Below, in pieces: positions 28,501 through 36,681 of a stretch of 64,000 nucleotides of DNA (positions are counted from its first letter, which is position 1; each line of letters starts with the position of its first letter). Below the pieces are notes generated by a model. It searched no databases. It worked only from the letters and a program-made list of their open reading frames with translations, and was not told the DNA's origin. The position numbers and the translations under genes are program-made. The stretch spans positions 306,001-370,000 of the forward strand of contig JAVYIG010000694.1 in the NCBI GenBank assembly GCA_035222895.1, read 5' to 3'. Origin of the DNA: Strongylocentrotus droebachiensis. Taxonomy: Eukaryota > Echinodermata > Echinoidea > Camarodonta > Strongylocentrotidae.

Positions 28501-31500
28501 GGGAAAACCGGTCGTCTCCTGTAGGAACATTGAATCAAATTGTTGAAGAAAAAGGGGGACAAAAAGAAGTGCTAGCAAGGATGTTTCAATCTTAGTAATC
28601 ATGTATAATTGGTTGACAGCAGACAAATTATAGCCGCATTTTGTTGAAAATATGGAGAAAAAAAGTTATGAATGCTTGAAAGTTGATATAACATATGTAT
28701 GTAAAATTGTGCTTCACAAATTATTATATTGGTCATTCAACTGGGATAAACACTGCTCAGTCATATAAGGGATATTTTAGTCACTTTGTGTATTAGAAAA
28801 AAAAGAGTTTATGCATGCATCTCACTGACATGAGATCCAACAAATAATATTTCCAGTGCTGAAGGCGATGATGAGAACTTTCTTAATCCTGACTTCATTA
28901 TTTAATAATCAGATATGAGGTTATTGCAAAGACATATTTTCAAAGAAGGGATGGTAAAGCCATCTTAAAGGTACTATGTCCCCGGCCCCCACACTCAGTT
29001 TTCGAAATGACCGCATGCGTGTTGCCAAAATGTCCGGTAAAGGGGTACTTTTCGTGCGACAAAGTCCGGCCCGAGAAATGTAAAAAAAGGGGGTGTATTT
29101 GACTTTCACCCGGAGATTTCTTTAAAGAGGGGGTGTTTTTCTCTCATCTCTTAGTAATTAAAAAAAAGGGGGTTATAAAATATCTTGAAGTTGAACATAG
29201 AAAAATTGATGAAATCCCGCGATCAGATTTCAGATATTCCTGCTAGTTTTGAAAGCTCATTCAGGATTATTTCATTATGAAAAGTAAAAACATTGAGTCC
29301 CATGCACTCCCGTCCCAGTACGGCGGCAGTACCGGTACGGACTTCTCAAAATCTGTGAGAGAGAGAGAGAGAGAGAGAGATAACAACAGAACGTATAGTC
29401 TGTACGGCGCATCCGCTAGCTGCACGCTCAGCATGCATATCGGGCTAGGCTCGGCATCAAGCCGGGGCATCAAGATGGGGTATGAGGCGTGGGCCCTGCC
29501 AAAATTGTCATGATTGCGACGTCTTTGAGCAGGACCCACAGTCTCCTCGATGTGGATATTGTGGCTGTCTTCCTGTGTCTCACAGGGTGGCACATTCAGG
29601 TGAGTAGTTTGCCCTATAGTTTGATCGCAATAGTAACACTTTCAAACTCATTTTCCTACACCCATGAAAATGAATATGTGGGACTTGGATCTAGACCTAT
29701 GTAGTTTTGTACTGTAGGCCTAGTGTAGGCTACCCTAATTCACACACAGCTGCATTAGTAATACTATCCTGGCTGTGTATTAAAGGGATCGTTTAACAAT
29801 GTTAAATCTGAGATACATGTTATCAGTGTCTGTGATATGGTGTAATATTGAAGCCCTAAAAAAAAATTGTGCTTCAAAATGATCAAGAAGAAAAACTTGA
29901 GGAAGTGCCAACCAGTAATGACAGCTTATCTGAGATGAGAGGTGGGGGGGTGTCTGCATGTCCTGAGATAGGGGGGTACATTGAGCAGCGTTCCTGATTT
30001 AGGGGGGTCTCCAAGGCAGGAAAAGCCCGTGAAAAGCCCGCGAAAGAGGGGTTCGGAAATGTTGGCAGTGCTCAGATAGGGGGTCTTTTCAAAAAGAGGG
30101 TACAAGCATACGCGTACCCTAAATAACACTGAGTGGGGGGGCCGGGACTATGTCCCATTGGCAGTCCAAAAAAATGAAAAGGTGAAATTCCAACGGCAAA
30201 GGAAAGATCATACTAATTTAGAACTTCCCCCAAAGCAAAAGAGCTTTTTTTTGTGGAGAAATAATGACGGTTAGTTCTCGAATCGAATTTAGCGATTGTG
30301 GTCGTTTAAGTAAATAGTCTCGATTTTCATACCCTTGTACCGAATGGTCGTATGTTTTGTGGTGCGCAAAGATTCAATCAATTCAATTTTGGCCATTACA
30401 AGAAGTGGGTTATTGATCTAGACAAATGCTCATGTACCCTTTACAGCTCATTTCATGTACGTGATTACCAAATAAAAAAAAGAAGTCAGTCAGTCGCTCA
30501 ATAGTGTCTGACAGTGAAGTCTAGAAAGTAAACCGGTTTCCTTGCATTATTTGAATACTAGGACACTGCTAACGTTTAAACTTCACATATATTCATAATT
30601 CCTGCAAAAAGAATACACTACCTTTAACATTCATGCAAAGATAATCCAAGATCACCTGGACAGTAACCTAAAACATAAATTCTTACCGTTAATGAGTACA
30701 GGAAAATCTTGGCAACTATTAATCCAGTGGTAGCAATTGTTGTTATCTAGAAATAAAGGGAGGGAATAAAACATCTTAATCATCGATTGGATAGGAACAT
30801 ACATTTTGCAGGACAAAAGTTACTGAAATTTTGTGTTTTTCTTTCAGGTCACACCTTACTTCTGGTCAAAATCAGTGCTCAAGAAAAGGGGTAAAGTGAT
30901 CAAAGTGACCAAAAATTTCCATGTGTTCCTAACCTAAACAAAGATGGTCATAGAAAGGAAACACATACTCATGTCTGTAACGAAGTACTTGTACACTACA
31001 TGTACATGAAAATGGTATATGTGCAATGTGGCAGACAAGATAAGCACAACAAAGGCCATGTGCTCTTTGATCATAAAAGTAGGTCACACAAGAGTAACTG
31101 TAGTTACTTTTCAGGTTATATAATGTGGTCCCCTGCACGCCCCCCCCCCCCCCTCTTCCCCTAAATTCAGGTATATAAGGCTGATATTCCGGATTTAGTT
31201 GGCAAGAAATTTCAGCTTTTAATACACAGGATGAATATCACAATGACAAAAGCTATAATCAAATTGATCAGGGTAACAATTACCTAAGGCTCTTTCACAT
31301 GTGACGGCATACATCACAGCATCCCCCCTTTTAATGATAACATAAATGTACATGTTAAGGTAATATACTTCACATTTCTGCATCTAAGCAACAGAGACAG
31401 TAAGGATGCAAAGGACCTTGGTTGCGTGCAGAGCTCTACATTATTTTCATCCCCACCTGCTACTCATTTACACATAAAACCCCGCCTTGGTTTCCTGCAT

Positions 31501-33537
31501 AATGTGTGAAAGAGCCACTACCCCAGTCTAGCAACCCGTGTAAAAAAATTAAGAAAATGAGATCTTACTGCAGCAAAGATCCAGTGCTTGCTCTTGAAGA
31601 GGGCATATGCAAGGAGGAGAATGGCAAAACGGAAGAACGCCATGGCAACAATGTCAAACAGCGAGTAGTGGAAGTCGTACTTCTGGATTTGACAGGCAAA
31701 GCCATGTTTCACCTTGGGATCATCAAGCTGGGAAATGGGAAATAGGAGGATTATTCTTAACAGGACCATACATTCATACATCATTACGCAAGACATATTG
31801 CAATCCGTTTCCTTTTCCTCACCTCCGATACTTCTATTTATGAAATTGGTACCGTAATTAACGTTGTATAACCGCCCTCGTGTATTAACCGCACCCCTCT
31901 TTTTTTTGCCGACTTAAAAAACAGTAGAGGACCTAGGATAGAACCTTGTGGTACACCGTGTAATAGAAGAAAAATTGGAGGAATTATTATTATCAACTAC
32001 ATATTGAAATCTATCAGAAAGATTACTTTCAAACCAAGATGACAGACAAATTTGAGTGTTGTTCTAGTTTCCGAGTGGTGAGTCAACACACCGATTACTG
32101 AGCTGGGAGACATTGCCAGGCATAGCGCGTGGTGGAGGGGCATAAATCGAAACTTTAAAAAAGTTTTTTTTTTTTTTTTTTTTTTTTGGTGTACCGTGTA
32201 TAAACCGCATCCCCGACTTGGTGCGGTTAATACACCGTTAATTACGGTAAATGCATTTTGATTGTTCATCACTAAAATAACTAATTTCATACAATCTCAT
32301 ATGAAAATAAAAAAACAATTTCTGTTCTTTCCTCTAAAATTCCCTACTAAGAGATTGATATCTTTAATAACTGAGAATATCCTGCCATGCATCTCTTCGA
32401 TGTTCTCGGGTGAGGACAAGGGTTATGGTTATGGTTTATAGGGTGAATGTTAGGGTTAAGATTAAGGTTAGTATTAGGTTTGGAGTTGGGATTAGGCTTA
32501 GGCTTAGGATTAGGATGCAGATAAGGGTTAGGATTAGGGTAAGAGTTAGGGTTGGGTTTAAGGTTAGTGTTCCTGTTAAGGTTAAGGTGAAGGGGTAGGG
32601 TTTATGACCTAGGGTCAAGGTCAGGAATGTAAGGCTAACTTGTGTGGTAGGGTATTCTGCAGAGCTCCCGTTTTACTAACCACGATGAATAAAAACCATA
32701 GAACAGCTGTCAGCAACAGGTCAAAGGTCGCAAGTAGGCAGAAGACCCTGCGGACTGCTGAGAAGCTGGTTTGCACGGAAGGCAACTGATTCTCCGGGAT
32801 TGGTGGGTGGGTTCCATTGGCCTGTGTGGGTGATCGGATGATAGGAGAATCGTTGGAGGCATTGCTGTATATCAGTTGAGCGGCAGCCCGAGCTTCCCGC
32901 TCTCTCTCCTCATCCCCCCTCGGCATGATGTACTGTGGGATGATAACATCATAAGGTCAAAGGTCAATGCATGTTAACGCTTTAATAATTTTATTTGAGT
33001 GAATTAAGGGAAATAATTCATAATAAGAAGCAAGGGAGGAGCTTACTGGTTATAGTAAAGTTTACGCAAAAACATGGTCACCAAGTCAATTCTGATTTTT
33101 TTAATTTTTTTAAAAATATTTTGTTAAAGCTTCACTAATTACATTGCACTCCTTCAGTCATCACAAATGTTCCATGTACATGAAAATCATTACAACTGAA
33201 GTAACAATTTTTAAGGTAAGTCTTCTAATATCTCATATACTACTTTCATGTACAGGTAGAAACAAAATAAATATTAAGAAGGTGAGACATACAGTGTAAG
33301 AAGCATTATTCATGTTAGCAGAATGTTTTTAAAAATTAAACAGAGATATAAGAAGGATATTATGAAACATCAGGAACATCACACAGAATATACTTTTAAA
33401 CTAACAGATGAGAATTTATAGTAGAAACACAACAACATCATCATAGTATTACTACATACACAAGGAAATGAAATACAAAGGAAATTGTTACTGAATGATT
33501 AAATACTTACAGCATATCCATGAGGAAGTTTGGCCAT
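8348..33537 (-). CDS. STARD3: STARD3 (MLN64)-like late-endosomal sterol transfer protein, 11 coding exons
   Basis: Join on the minus strand: 33537-33511, 32932-32681, 31727-31569, 30746-30687, 28518-28359, 27120-27001, 25910-25783, 23152-22997, 22048-21873, 12814-12610, 8458-8348. All junctions are GT/AG, phases are consistent, and 1554 nt give 517 residues plus stop (human about 445). Known family role: a late-endosome membrane protein that binds ER VAP proteins and carries cholesterol through its START domain. Seen here: start MAKLP (vertebrate MSKLP); MENTAL domain about 60-206 with four hydrophobic helices near 72-93, 116-137, 142-164 and 184-205; the motif FYSPYDS at 251-257, matching the phospho-FFAT of STARD3; START domain from about 303 to the end, with RGDRYVSSAIA and HVRGEIGVSGW blocks. 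The single-exon start at 32926 was rejected because the upstream 9-codon exon restores the family N terminus. STARD3NL is excluded by the START domain. The linker 260-302 is serine-rich and unlike vertebrates. Confidence 0.93.
8508..8872 (+). mobile_element. tRNA-derived SINE
   Basis: A-box-like TGGTCGAGTGG at 8519-8529 and B-box-like GGGCTCAAATCCC at 8562-8574 form a tRNA-like head. A SINE body (CGGCACTAATATCCTT, ACCCAGGTG, GGTACC) follows, then a tail with TGTAAAGCGC, GAGCGCTATATAAA and an ATT repeat. The head starts about 50 bp from the acceptor of STARD3 exon 11. Confidence 0.85.
9167..9344. mobile_element. Short GC-rich MITE, TATGGTCACA family, copy 1
   Basis: Ends CTATGGTCACAAC and GTTGTGACCATAG are perfect 13-bp inverted repeats around a 178-bp GC-rich interior containing CAGCCTGCT and AGCAGGCT. 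Same family as 20262-20583. Confidence 0.75.
9883..10275. repeat. Dispersed repeat A, copy 1
   Basis: Matches 58968-59345 in the same orientation over about 380 bp: GTGTACAGTG, CCAAATTTCTTATCATTTTG, GATTCCAGAACCTTGCA and ATGATCAACCTTTTCTGAT are shared in order. No coding frame or clear termini. Confidence 0.8.
10280..12600. other. STARD3 intron 10, unremarkable part
   Basis: AT-rich intron with A- and T-homopolymers at 10280-10380 and a C-run at 11000. No gene, repeat family or strong hairpin recognised. Confidence 0.5.
12610..12814 (-). CDS. STARD3: STARD3 coding exon 10 (START core)
   Basis: Acceptor CTCTAAACAG, donor GTAATC. Begins RDFVTVR (vertebrate RDFVNVR) and carries RGDRYVSSAIAV, HVRGEIGVSGW and YIWIINSDIK, the best-conserved START blocks. 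The 9-kb intron on its 5' side holds both satellite arrays. Confidence 0.95.
13143..13934. mobile_element. piggyBac-like non-autonomous element
   Basis: TTAA at 13139-13142 and 13935-13938 flank perfect inverted termini CCCTATTTAGCCCGGG. The CCC start plus TTAA duplication is the piggyBac signature. Both inner ends carry long G or C runs next to GGCTTCT. Inside are 85- and 90-codon frames with no recognised transposase. Confidence 0.88.
14410..16320. repeat. Satellite array, unit about 150 bp, in STARD3 intron 9
   Basis: About 13 units containing GAAAGAAATGAATGA, ATGCCAATATCACCAGCGC, AAAGAGAGACAGATCGCGGG and GCGAAAACAATTCAAT. Anchor spacing is mostly 145-154 bp with truncated units near 110 bp. 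Segments near 14645-14935 and 15497-15800 are nearly identical, so there is a higher-order repeat of about 855 bp. Confidence 0.92.
16340..17100. other. Homopolymer-rich repeat debris between satellites
   Basis: G, A and C runs of 10-30 bases near 16349, 16467-16507, 16721, 16848, 16916 and 17084, with short unrecognised spacer DNA. Probably nested element ends; boundaries are not resolvable. Confidence 0.5.
17165..18595. repeat. Poly-G-punctuated satellite array
   Basis: Repeated unit of about 115 bp: GTCGAGAACGGTACAACGAA, TCGTCTCCTTTCTCTAATAA, ATGAAACGTCAAAGCTT, CGCGCTT, then a G run of 8-20 and CTGAATT. Two unit types alternate (TCACGCTGCGCAAGAGAG versus CCGCGCTTTGCGAGTGAG), making a dimer of about 225-240 bp. 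The same unit occurs at 38890-39460. Confidence 0.92.
18596..18694. mobile_element. Short hAT-like MITE
   Basis: 8-bp direct repeats GGTAGAAG at 18588-18595 and 18695-18702 flank termini CAGGCCCGTAGCC and GGCTACGGCCCTG. The interior is mostly G, C and A runs. CA-starting termini with an 8-bp duplication fit hAT. Confidence 0.85.
18703..19012. repeat. Purine-rich imperfect repeat
   Basis: Repeated AGGAAGA, GATAGAA, AACAAATAATAACATA modules. The pyrimidine-rich block at 39840-40290 has the same word types on the other strand. The 178-codon reverse frame here is a composition artefact. Confidence 0.6.
19276..19996. mobile_element. Possible TIR element (CCTCGTTGTAGC ends)
   Basis: CCTCGTTGTAGC at 19277-19288 and its reverse complement at 19985-19996. 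A further inverted copy at 19246-19257 makes a 12-bp-stem hairpin with the left end. No convincing target duplication. Confidence 0.5.
20262..20583. mobile_element. GC-rich MITE, TATGGTCACA family, copy 2
   Basis: TATGGTCACA and TGTGACCATA terminate a 322-bp interior of GCGGCGACC/CCGAGCAG-type repeats, able to fold extensively. It shares ends and interior words with 9167-9344. Confidence 0.75.
20870..21410. repeat. Possible element with internal duplication and terminal hairpin
   Basis: Blocks at about 20875-20985 and 21018-21127 are similar (TTCTGT-TAGAA, AATCAAAATCGGTC, GAAGAAGC). The right end carries a hairpin GTCTCGC-TTTTTGCTACGCAG-GCGAGAC near 21377-21404. No termini defined. Confidence 0.4.
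21480..21600 (-). pseudogene. Decayed duplicate of STARD3 exon 9
   Basis: Aligns with the 3' part of the exon at 21873-22048: reverse translation gives EWNLGLLEAERVQDYNPFLD against SWNSALLEAKRVQDINPFVD. The base pattern also matches across the exon end, but the donor GTAGGA has become AAAGGA, and the first part of the exon is missing. Not usable as an alternative exon as it stands. Confidence 0.8.
21873..22048 (-). CDS. STARD3: STARD3 coding exon 9 (START domain)
   Basis: Acceptor TTTTGTTCAG, donor GTAGGA, ends two bases into an Arg codon. Contains SWNSALLEAKRVQDINPF, aligned with vertebrate LWNKTVTACQILQRVEDNT. A decayed duplicate lies about 300 bp further along the intron. Confidence 0.92.
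22405..22640 (+). mobile_element. Degenerate tRNA-derived SINE
   Basis: Body words match the SINE at 8508-8872: CGGCACTAATGTCCTTCGGC, CATTTGCCACTCTCCACCCA, GTACCTGGTAG. The tRNA head is worn (GAGGATTCGAATTACAG near 22469). Confidence 0.75.
22775..22989 (+). mobile_element. Non-LTR retrotransposon 3' end with (TGAAAC)n tail
   Basis: AT-rich 3' UTR-like sequence ending ATCAATAAACTTGAAACTGA then repeats of TGAAAC up to about 22984. CR1/L2-type LINEs end in such short tandem tails. The tail ends only a few bases from the donor of STARD3 exon 8 (22996-22991 in reverse). Confidence 0.65.
22997..23152 (-). CDS. STARD3: STARD3 coding exon 8 (START domain, first part)
   Basis: Acceptor TTAACAG, donor GTGAGT. 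52 codons starting EQEYIQKAKDAL, matching vertebrate EREYIRQGKEA, with W-K-E and GDATVY (vertebrate GDTVYT). A LINE tail ends within a few bases of its donor site. Confidence 0.9.
23160..25780. other. STARD3 intron 7, no features recognised
   Basis: Single-copy-looking AT-rich intron. The 77-codon frame at 25429 has no family resemblance. Confidence 0.5.
25783..25910 (-). CDS. STARD3: STARD3 coding exon 7 (linker)
   Basis: Acceptor GTACGCAG, donor GTAAGT. Begins GSDTESLASE, echoing vertebrate GSDNESDEE after the FFAT core, then a Ser-rich low-complexity linker. Joined by phase and by the GSD-ES match; the rest is not conserved with vertebrates. Confidence 0.85.
26690..26935 (+). pseudogene. 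LINE ORF2 C-terminal remnant and 3' tail
   Basis: Frame from 26698 reads AGDNAFHACAPRLWN, stop, LSRFIR, stop, then VFRKCLKTLLFDHDQQ. The A-P-R-L-W-N-x-L-P and F-K-x-x-L-K-T-x-L-F pattern is the end of many non-LTR ORF2 proteins. Two internal stops show decay. The tail TGTAAAGCGCTGTGAAA and GAGCGCTATAGAAAT resembles the tail of the SINE at 8508. Confidence 0.8.
27001..27120 (-). CDS. STARD3: STARD3 coding exon 6 (phospho-FFAT region)
   Basis: Acceptor CACCTGCAG, donor GTACGT. Encodes an acidic stretch with RRPLL, then GGQAFYSPYDSPR. Vertebrate STARD3 has GQFYSPPES at the same place, the VAP-binding phospho-FFAT core with a phosphorylatable Ser; that Ser is kept here (S253). The intron on its 5' side holds the 72-bp minisatellite. 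Confidence 0.9.
27265..28290. repeat. 72-bp minisatellite in STARD3 intron 5
   Basis: About 13 units of CTCGGTGCAGCTCCCATAGA, CTTGGCAACCACTGTGAGAT, CGGTTGCTCTA and CCCTCCCT stretches. Spacing between GCAGCTCCC anchors is exactly 72 bp from 27967 to 28111; other units vary in the CCCTCC part. Because 72 is a multiple of three, several frames stay open; the 285-codon frame is an artefact. Confidence 0.95.
28359..28518 (-). CDS. STARD3: STARD3 coding exon 5 (MENTAL helix 4)
   Basis: Acceptor CCTACAG, donor GTAAG after one base of a split codon. Contains LLLAWLELWVLDFQVIPKE, matching vertebrate FILAWIETWFLDFKVLPQE. The loop before helix 4 (about 17 polar residues from ETTGFPSG) is longer than in vertebrates. 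Confidence 0.95.
28981..30146. mobile_element. hAT-like element with 8-bp target duplication
   Basis: ACTATGTC at 28973-28980 and 30147-30154 flank inverted termini CCCGGCCCCC-CACTCAGT (reverse complement at 30128-30146). Subterminal parts hold repeated G-rich words (AGGGGG, GATAGGGGG). No transposase frame; 1166 bp. It has inserted into dispersed repeat B. Confidence 0.85.
29784..29880. mobile_element. Truncated TTAA foldback element
   Basis: TTAA then AGGGATCGTTTAACAATG, followed by TTATCAGTGTCTG; this matches the left part of 36384-36681. The right end is missing. It lies inside the hAT-like element. Confidence 0.65.
30147..30612. repeat. Dispersed repeat B, copy 1
   Basis: Matches 62837-63330 in the same orientation: CCCATTGGCAG, TTTAGAACTTCC, GAATGGTCGTA, GTGGGTTATTGAT, GACAAATGCTCATGTACC, CTCAATAGTGTCTGACAG and AATACTAGGACACTGCTAAC in order. 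Its left end (AAAGGTACTATGTC, 28967-28980) was split off by the hAT-like insertion. Confidence 0.88.
30687..30746 (-). CDS. STARD3: STARD3 coding exon 4 (MENTAL helix 3)
   Basis: A 60-nt exon coding for 20 residues, ITTIATTGLIVAKIFLYSLT, between TTCTAG acceptor and GTAAGA donor. It aligns with vertebrate LTTAVTSAFLLAKVILSKL. Too short for simple ORF calling. Confidence 0.92.
31569..31727 (-). CDS. STARD3: STARD3 coding exon 3 (MENTAL helix 2)
   Basis: Acceptor TTTCCCAG, donor GTAAGA, 53 codons in phase 0. The block YSLFDIVAMAFFRFAILLLA matches vertebrate SYFDIFLLAVFRFKVLILAYA, followed by the conserved HW that opens helix 3. Confidence 0.95.
31852..32247. mobile_element. TIR element CCGTAATTAACG, possible TA target
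   Basis: Perfect inverted ends CCGTAATTAACG; similarity continues inward (TGTATTAACCGCACC near 31890 and its complement near 32220). Flanked by TA on both sides, as for Tc1/mariner, though TA is weak evidence alone. Contains a LINE fragment and a long T run. Confidence 0.65.
31912..32042 (-). pseudogene. LINE reverse transcriptase fragment
   Basis: Reverse strand reads SSWFESNLSDRFQYVVDN, then after a one-base frameshift GVPQGSILGPLL. These are adjacent conserved blocks of CR1/jockey-type reverse transcriptase. About 130 bp, frameshifted, inside the TIR element above. Confidence 0.8.
32415..32605. repeat. Degenerate telomere-like (GGTTAGG)n tract
   Basis: About 190 bp of GTTAGGGTTA, ATTAGG, GGTTAAGG variants on the plus strand, never a clean TTAGGG array. 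It sits in STARD3 intron 2, near exon 2. Confidence 0.7.
32681..32932 (-). CDS. STARD3: STARD3 coding exon 2 (N-terminal tail and MENTAL helix 1)
   Basis: Acceptor TCCCACAG precedes TACATC; donor GTTAGT follows. 84 codons carry a charged, proline-rich cytosolic tail, then AVRRVFCLLATFDLLLTAVL, the hallmark first MENTAL helix (vertebrate VRRTFCLFVTFDLLF). An internal Met at 32926 could serve as an alternative start. Confidence 0.93.
33511..33537 (-). CDS. STARD3: STARD3 coding exon 1 (start codon)
   Basis: Encodes MAKLPHGYA, followed by donor GTAAGT at 33510-33505 in phase 0. The MxKLP start matches vertebrate STARD3. Just upstream, TTGTAA gives an in-frame stop and a CTTGTAG acceptor ends at 33544, so this looks like a small internal exon with only six UTR bases before the ATG. 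Confidence 0.75.
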
Positions 33538-33549
33538 TTACAACTACAA

Positions 33550-35820
33550 GACAGGCCTACATTTTACATGAATTTCAACAACAGATGAATATGCACAATA
33601 ATAATCCAATCAAGGCATGTATGATGTAGACATACAATATGTGTATCTTTGAAATGAACTGCAGTGCGTACAGGATTTATTTTTTACAGCTGATTTGGAG
33701 CTTTCCATCAGGCTGAACTTTGTTCATGGTTCGAGCAAGTCAGCATGAAGTGTGTTATTTGTTTTGTACAAGACATCCAAAGTCCATGATCCCTCCTCCT
33801 CCAAGGTGAAATGTTTTTGTCTAAAAGACTATAAGCTCATTCAAACTATCAAATTGCTTGGGTTTATTAAGGGTCTTTGTACTTCATCTCTAGCCAATTG
33901 TCTGTTTAGCCCCAGTGCCATTAGGGACTTTTAGATTTGCACGAAGACAATGTGGATTGCTACGGTTGCTAAAAGTCCATATTGACTACATGTATGAGAG
34001 CTTGGCCTATCTGGTTAGAATTGGGCACAGTTGGTGAATCATCCAAAAGTTCATTTAAACTTTAAACTTGCTTGCGTTTATTAAGGGTATTTGTATGTAA
34101 TTCATCTCTAGTTGGTTTTTTATGATTAGCCCCAGTGCCACTGACTAGGAGAGCTAGTTGGCAAATACTGCTTTGTTGGGCAAGCACAGAACAAAAGATA
34201 AGTTGCCATGTTGTATCCAACTGAAACCATGTTGGACAAACTCTATGTACAAATGGCTCTGACTAGCCCTTGCAAGAAATTCCAAGTACATAAATGTAGT
34301 AACAGCAGAAGGAAATGGAGTAATTAAAGCAGAATCTTATGAACTGCTGAATGCAAATAGAAACTACATTAATATCAAGTGCATGGTCACTTGAACTTAA
34401 ACTAAAAATGAGGTAAACATACAAAAGACAATCTGTGCAGCACTTTATGGATAAGTAAACATTTGACAAGCTCACTACTACTAGAGCAAGTCAGTCAGTT
34501 TCAACATTACACAATCATCAAATCCAACTTTCTTTTCTTGTGTCTGTGTGTTAAAATGAATATTTTCTCTTTCAAAATTCTTTTTTTTTAATTTTCTAGC
34601 AGTTTCCATTTGAAACTGATATCTGCCCCTAACAGAAACCTTCACCTCAAAATATTTATGTGATGTCCCATGCTTTCATTTTGGTGAATTGCAGATGTAA
34701 ATGTTTTTGTACATGTGTACATGCACATTGTGTCACTGAACTTTGTTAATTATAGCCTATGATATAATTAATTGGACAGGCATGCTGATCTACATGTATC
34801 TTCTTTTGTCAATACTCCAGCAAGGATCAGATTTAAGAGGTAAAGGTCGCTTTTGAGTTTTGATTTTTTTTAAAAATAATTATCTCAAAATCAACAACTT
34901 TTGTGTCTGACTTAAAAGGGCGTTGCAGTGATTTGCAAGGTGAAAATATCAAAATTTGTAAAAAGGGACCAATTGGTGTAAAAAAAAAATCATAAATGAA
35001 AACGTTCATAAATTTATGGTGGCAAAATATTCATTATGATAGTTACTTTTCCTTTCAATTTTGAATTTTGCAACTGTCTGTGTTTTATTCACCCTATTTG
35101 TTATGTACTTGTACAAAATGAGGGCTTCAATTATCACTCATAGAGAGAAAGCTTGTCTGTTGATCTGAAATTGTGCACATACTTTTGATAATAAACTCAT
35201 CTTCCTGCTACAAATACATATTTAGATTTATAAGTTTTTGAGGACTTGCAAATCCATATTAGGAGCTTATACTATAAATTATTATTCAGTCATGATCATT
35301 CATTAGTCTTTCAACAAACAATCAAAAACAAAACAGAAACCAAAAAAATTGGATGTTCCTGGAAATTTTGGTCATTCAATTTCAGCATTAAAAATGAAAG
35401 AAAATGTATTTCATTATTAATCATAATCATATTACAGTAGGCATGACACTACAATCAGTGTATTGACCTCGCAAATGGGAGATTAATATTTTTTTAAATA
35501 TCTGTATACACGAATAGTTTTGCTTGCTATAGTTTTTTATGTCTCATATATACACTGCAAGTTTTAAGTAAGAAAACCTTATTTAAACTATGATACTTCA
35601 ACCATCCTTGAAAATATACAATGTACATGAATGTTCAGTTGGAGAAACTTTAATGTAAACTTTAATGTACAACACTTCAGGCTAACAACAGTACATCATC
35701 TCATCATGACACATGACTATGGTTTCATGCCTTAAAAGCAACACCTATTTCAGACTTTTCAGACTTATTCTTTTTCTATAATATAAACAAAAAAATATTT
35801 AACTGTTAATTCAACCTAAG
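33550..35820. other. STARD3 5' region, no features recognised
   Basis: AT-rich DNA with a weak duplication around 33840-33930 and 34050-34150 (CTTGGGTTTATTAAGGGT versus CTTGCGTTTATTAAGGGT, then CCCCAGTGCCA in both). No coding signal. Confidence 0.5.
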
Positions 35821-35825
35821 GCATG

Positions 35826-35983
35826 GCTCTACACCGACTTTTGAGGAAGGGCATCCAGATCCAACTTTTTAGAATAAAAATGCATCGGCTCTGTGTTAAT
35901 TTAAAAAAAAAAATTGGGGTCCAAACTGACATTTAGGGCACCCATGTGTCCTGGGCACCTGTTGGCGTGGAGCCCTGGTTTAA
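35826..35983. mobile_element. Possible short hAT-like MITE
   Basis: Ends CATGGCTCTACACCGAC and GGCGTGGAGCCCTG are imperfect inverted repeats of the CAGGGCTCCACxCC type. No clear 8-bp duplication was found. Confidence 0.45.
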
Positions 35984-36383
35984 GCTACTGAATTCTCCCA
36001 ATACAGAGCTCCAGCCACCAAGTTACCGTAACCTGTAGGCAATGGGTTGGTTTTTAACATTACAAATCCAACCTTTGTAATAATTTCATTCGTATAAAAG
36101 CAGAAGAATAAGAGAAACAGAATGGCGAAATATTGAAATAAATCGGACCAATAATAAGACAGCTACATGTACAATGTACGAGTGTTTGAAATAAGAGATC
36201 ACTATAGCTATGTGCGAATCTCAAAACAGCCAATCTGGTTACTGGATTGCGATCTAGTCGCAGATAACTTAGGTCTAATGACTTACAATTTCGTTCAAAA
36301 CTTCAAACTTTCACGAGTCTGCTTCTCTGATTGTTCTGCTTTCTTTCAGAGTATAGTTTGCTGTTATGGTTGGATTCCCTTAA

Positions 36384-36681
36384 AGGCATCGTTTTTTAAA
36401 CAATGGTAAATTTGAGATGCATGGCCCTAGTGTTATCAGTGTCTGAGACTGTAGTGTTATGAAAACCCCCGTTAGCGAACCGCAAAATTTGTTTTTGATT
36501 TTCAATCATAAATATCTTGATAATCAGACAGGCAAACCACAAAATTTGGTTTTGATTTCCAATAATAAATATCTTGATAATCAGACAGCCGATCGGCTTG
36601 GAAAAGTCATGGGGTTCCTGACTGACCTATTAAAAGGTTTATAATTATCATTGCAGCATGAGCTAAAGTTACCGGATCCCT
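36384..36681. mobile_element. TTAA foldback element with internal duplication
   Basis: TTAA at 36380-36383 and 36682-36685; ends AGGCATCG and AGGGATCCG (from the right). Holds a 57-bp tandem duplication (AAATATCTTGATAATCAGAC twice). Same family as 29784. Confidence 0.7.
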
